From: Chromobotia macracanthus
Lineage: Eukaryota; Chordata; Actinopteri; Cypriniformes; Botiidae
NCBI GenBank assembly: GCA_036877525.1
Contig: JAZGTH010000137.1
Coordinates: 385,001-449,000 of the forward strand
DNA length: 64,000 nucleotides
Direction: 5' to 3'
In this document: positions 61,149 to 64,000 of the stretch, piece by piece
How positions within the stretch are numbered: the first letter of the stretch is position 1
Layout: every line of letters begins with the position of its first letter
Notes under the pieces: model-generated
The model's input: the letters and a program-made list of their open reading frames with translations, nothing else
Told to the model about the DNA's origin: nothing
Database searches by the model: none
Program-made: the position numbers and the translations under genes

Positions 61149-61470
61149 AATATATAGCTATTTACAAATACTTCAAGAATTACAGTACTTATTATTTTGG
61201 ATTAAAATATAAAATGTTTTCATATTGCATATCACTTTTGTACAGCATTTTTTTTTTTACTTCATTTTAAGCCTTAGGTGCTAAGGAAGTAGATTTTCAA
61301 TGTTTGCTCTAGTTTTTGATAAATCTTGGAGAACATTTTTGAATCATTGTATATTAACATTTATAAGCATATGCAGACATGACAAAGTATAACTGCCTTA
61401 CTGCAAATACTTACACTTTTGTCACAAGGGTTATTTACAAAAAAAATAAAGTTTTGAGAACCTAAGACTG
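61149..61470 (+). other. mcmbp: mcmbp 3' UTR and poly(A) signal
   Basis: A short AT-rich 3' UTR follows the TAA at 61146-61148. AATAAA is at 61445-61450, so cleavage is probably near 61470. Confidence 0.75.
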
Positions 61471-64000
61471 TATATGTATTATCAAATAGCAATAACGTTT
61501 GCAAAACCTGTCATTCTCCCACAATATGTACAATGCCATGTAATTGCATAATTTAATTGACTGCTTTTCACATATTTATAGTATATAGCACCAGCCTGTA
61601 CTGGCTAATTTGGAACATCTTGTGTAATGCAACACCAGAGCATTCTCTGTTCAGTGTTACATTCCATAGCCTGACTGTAGGAGCCACTAACCTCTCACAC
61701 TATATCTGAATGCAAAGAATGTATTGCAATATATCCCAAGGATATTATAGGAACCATTATATGACTGGAGTCTTGGAAATAAATGTAACTGTAATATCTA
61801 CAATATTTTGAGAAGAAAACTGGTTGCAAAAGAAAATTGTTACTGTGCTTATCCATTTATATAATCATTGATTTTCAGGCTTTAATCAGAAAGTAATTTT
61901 CTTTTATTTACTTATAAAGCCTCCCAGATATATCCCATAACATTTTAAAATACAGCAGTTTACATAATTGTTAATATTTAATGTAGGAAAATACTGGGGA
62001 ATAGATTTGTGAACTTTAATAAATACTCTACTTATATATACGGGGTTCCAAGGCTGAAGTTGATACACAAACATTTATGGAAGATAAGAATGTGTATTTG
62101 ATGTAAATATCACGGACACTTTCAAAAACAAATATTGTTAGCCAAAGTAACATGAGACATGTCAGTTAAGTTACAAACATTGAAAATTCAAAGTAATTTA
62201 TAAGTCACTTGGTGACATGACAGCATTTAAGATGCTTGAGAAACAGCCACAGAAAAAGTGCAACTCTATATGCATAGAAAACAAAAATACATGACCAAAA
62301 ACAATCTACCCCGCACCCAAAACAAGGAATGTCAGTACTGCTGACCCAAAACTCAGTGTAAACCTCAGCCAAAGAACAATGTTTAAGTTTAAAGCAAGGA
62401 AAAGGGTGCAATTCAGTGCATGCTGCCTTAAATAGTTAAAAAAAAAAACATAAAAACATCCCACCCAAACCTACTGAGCATGTTTATCACTATTGCATAA
62501 CAGCCACCACATATTAAAACTCCATTCAAATCACGCACCAGTTCCAGGAATGGTGCAGTACTGGTGCAGTGCAATACTGCTGCAGTACATAAGAGACAGA
62601 AAGGTTGTAGAATGTACAGAATTGTATGTAAAATGAAGCTTATGACATGTTTGAACAAGTAACTGTGGCCCACACAACTGATTATCCAGCCAAAATATGA
62701 TCTTATCATTGATATTCCTGGCTTAGAACACAGTGTCTTAAACAGGCCTGATATTATGAAGCCCATCAAATGTGTAACTTCCAGAGAATTTTGGAATATA
62801 CAACCATAGTCCACAAGCATCAATGAATCGCAAATCCCACAGGATTTGACGATAAATTATGTAAATTAATTCTAGGTAGGATATCGTGCAGCAAGAATTG
62901 ATTCCTTCTGCATCAATAAATACGAGGTAAGGCAGCCTCAAACGATAACTATCTGCATCGCTTCTCTAATTTCAACACAATGACCTTCAGGCCAGACAGA
63001 ATCTGTTAACATTATCTAAAGAGTAAGACATAGCATAGATACATATTCAAAACATTAAAGTAACCTGAATGACTGGAATGAAATTTTTATCTTTTTGAAG
63101 GTAGACTTGTAAAAAACCTGCATTTTAAATAATCTGGTAAGGCTTTCTCTTGCCATTTCAGAGTGCAAAATTTTTTTTAGTTTTGTTAGACAAGGGCACC
63201 TTGCATTAGAACCGTGTCAAATGCCAGTCAAAAACAATCTTGCATATAAAAGACCTATGACTTATCTAGGTTTTAATGTTTGAATACCAAAATGTACTTG
63301 CAAGAAACTCATTGATTCCGGTTTTAACAAGTATTTGACACAGGCGCTCTTTGCATACGGTTTTTACCCTATGCTTGCAAACAGCAAGATACCAACAGAC
63401 CACTGTTACGTTATCCCACACATGTACCTCAAGAATAAAAAAATCATAAGATTAAGACATATGCTTTTGTATAATCTCAAACAAAGAAATAAATATCTGT
63501 TTTAAGTTCTCTGTTAATGTTATGAAACAAAAGGCATTGGACAGTTTGCATGTTTGCATCAAGACCCTCAAAAAACAGAGCGTGGCATCTTTCCATTAGC
63601 CATGATTATAAACTTAAAAGAATCTGTATCATCTATAAACATCTTAATTCGAGGGTACTCAGGAAACTGCTACAGTACTTACATATAATACTTACATTCT
63701 GAATAATATAATTTGACCATATATCCTACACAACTATTCTGGACCTATTTTTTATGACAAACACCACATCAAAGATATCCATATAACAATGTAATTTTAC
63801 TGTCTAGTTTTCTAATGTGTAATATTACGCTGCCCACTAATACGTATTGAGATCTGGTTATTAATTAAGAAAGGTTTGAGCTACAACAGCCAGTGATTTT
63901 AAAGAAGTGTACTGCACAAAAGGGGCCACATGACAACTGTAGGTTAACTGGAGGGAGAATTAGGAATGTGGCTTTAGTTGAATTAGTGCTTTTGTGTGAG
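61471..64000. other. no coding exon recognised; possible 3' UTR of a converging gene
   Basis: About 2.5 kb of AT-rich sequence. The longest minus-strand open frames (62428-62823, 62205-62411, 62738-62941) have no recognisable family signature. In human the gene next to MCMBP on this side is INPP5F, transcribed toward it, so this could be the 3' UTR of inpp5f on the minus strand. That is inference from synteny only. Confidence 0.35.

Noticed and set aside
62428..62823. 131-codon minus-strand open frame near the right end
   Set aside because: No recognisable domain, composition typical of AT-rich non-coding DNA, and no convincing splice or start context.
1..64000. CRISPR arrays, bacterial operons, riboswitches or phage genes
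   Set aside because: Nothing of this kind is seen; gene structure is entirely vertebrate with spliceosomal introns.

Overview
This is a vertebrate nuclear window, almost certainly from a cyprinid or closely related teleost. It is AT-rich and intron-containing, and it carries tRNA-derived SINEs and short palindromic DNA transposons of the kind common in carp-like fish. Four complete protein-coding genes can be rebuilt exon by exon from splice sites and family knowledge. One heavily decayed gene copy is also present.

Layout. Bases 1-18.8 kb (+): remains of an unprocessed pseudogene related to hgsnat (lysosomal heparan-alpha-glucosaminide N-acetyltransferase). At least ten exons are recognisable, with several premature stops and small frame-breaking deletions, and with SINEs and MITEs in its introns. 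Bases 18.8-21.9 kb: intergenic, no gene seen. Bases 22.16-41.4 kb (+): ret, the GDNF-family receptor tyrosine kinase, with 20 coding exons, a 10.3 kb first intron, and both conserved C-terminal forms (RET51-like, 1112 aa; RET9-like, 1071 aa). Bases about 42.4-47.6 kb (+): csgalnact2, a Golgi chondroitin N-acetylgalactosaminyltransferase (540 aa). Its first exon starts only about 0.3 kb after the ret poly(A) signal. Bases about 48.3-54.7 kb (-): sec23ip (974 aa, 18 coding exons), tail-to-tail with csgalnact2. Bases 55.84-61.45 kb (+): mcmbp (631 aa, 16 coding exons), head-to-head with sec23ip across a 1.1 kb promoter interval. Bases 61.5-64 kb: no coding exon recognised; by mammalian synteny this may be the 3' end of a converging gene such as inpp5f.

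In human, RET-CSGALNACT2 lie at 10q11 and SEC23IP-MCMBP at 10q26. The window therefore joins two blocks that are far apart on the human chromosome. The genes do not form one pathway: ret acts in neural crest, enteric neurons and kidney; csgalnact2 in chondroitin sulfate synthesis; sec23ip in COPII export from the ER; mcmbp in replication-helicase handling.

Most interesting points: a U12-type AT-AC intron in mcmbp, supported by both splice motifs and by reading frame; a GC-AG intron in sec23ip; a graded set of inactivating lesions in the hgsnat-like pseudogene; exact conservation of the RET9 intron-retention tail; and paired loss of two cysteines in the RET cysteine-rich domain. All coordinates come from reading the sequence by hand; no alignment or transcript data were available.
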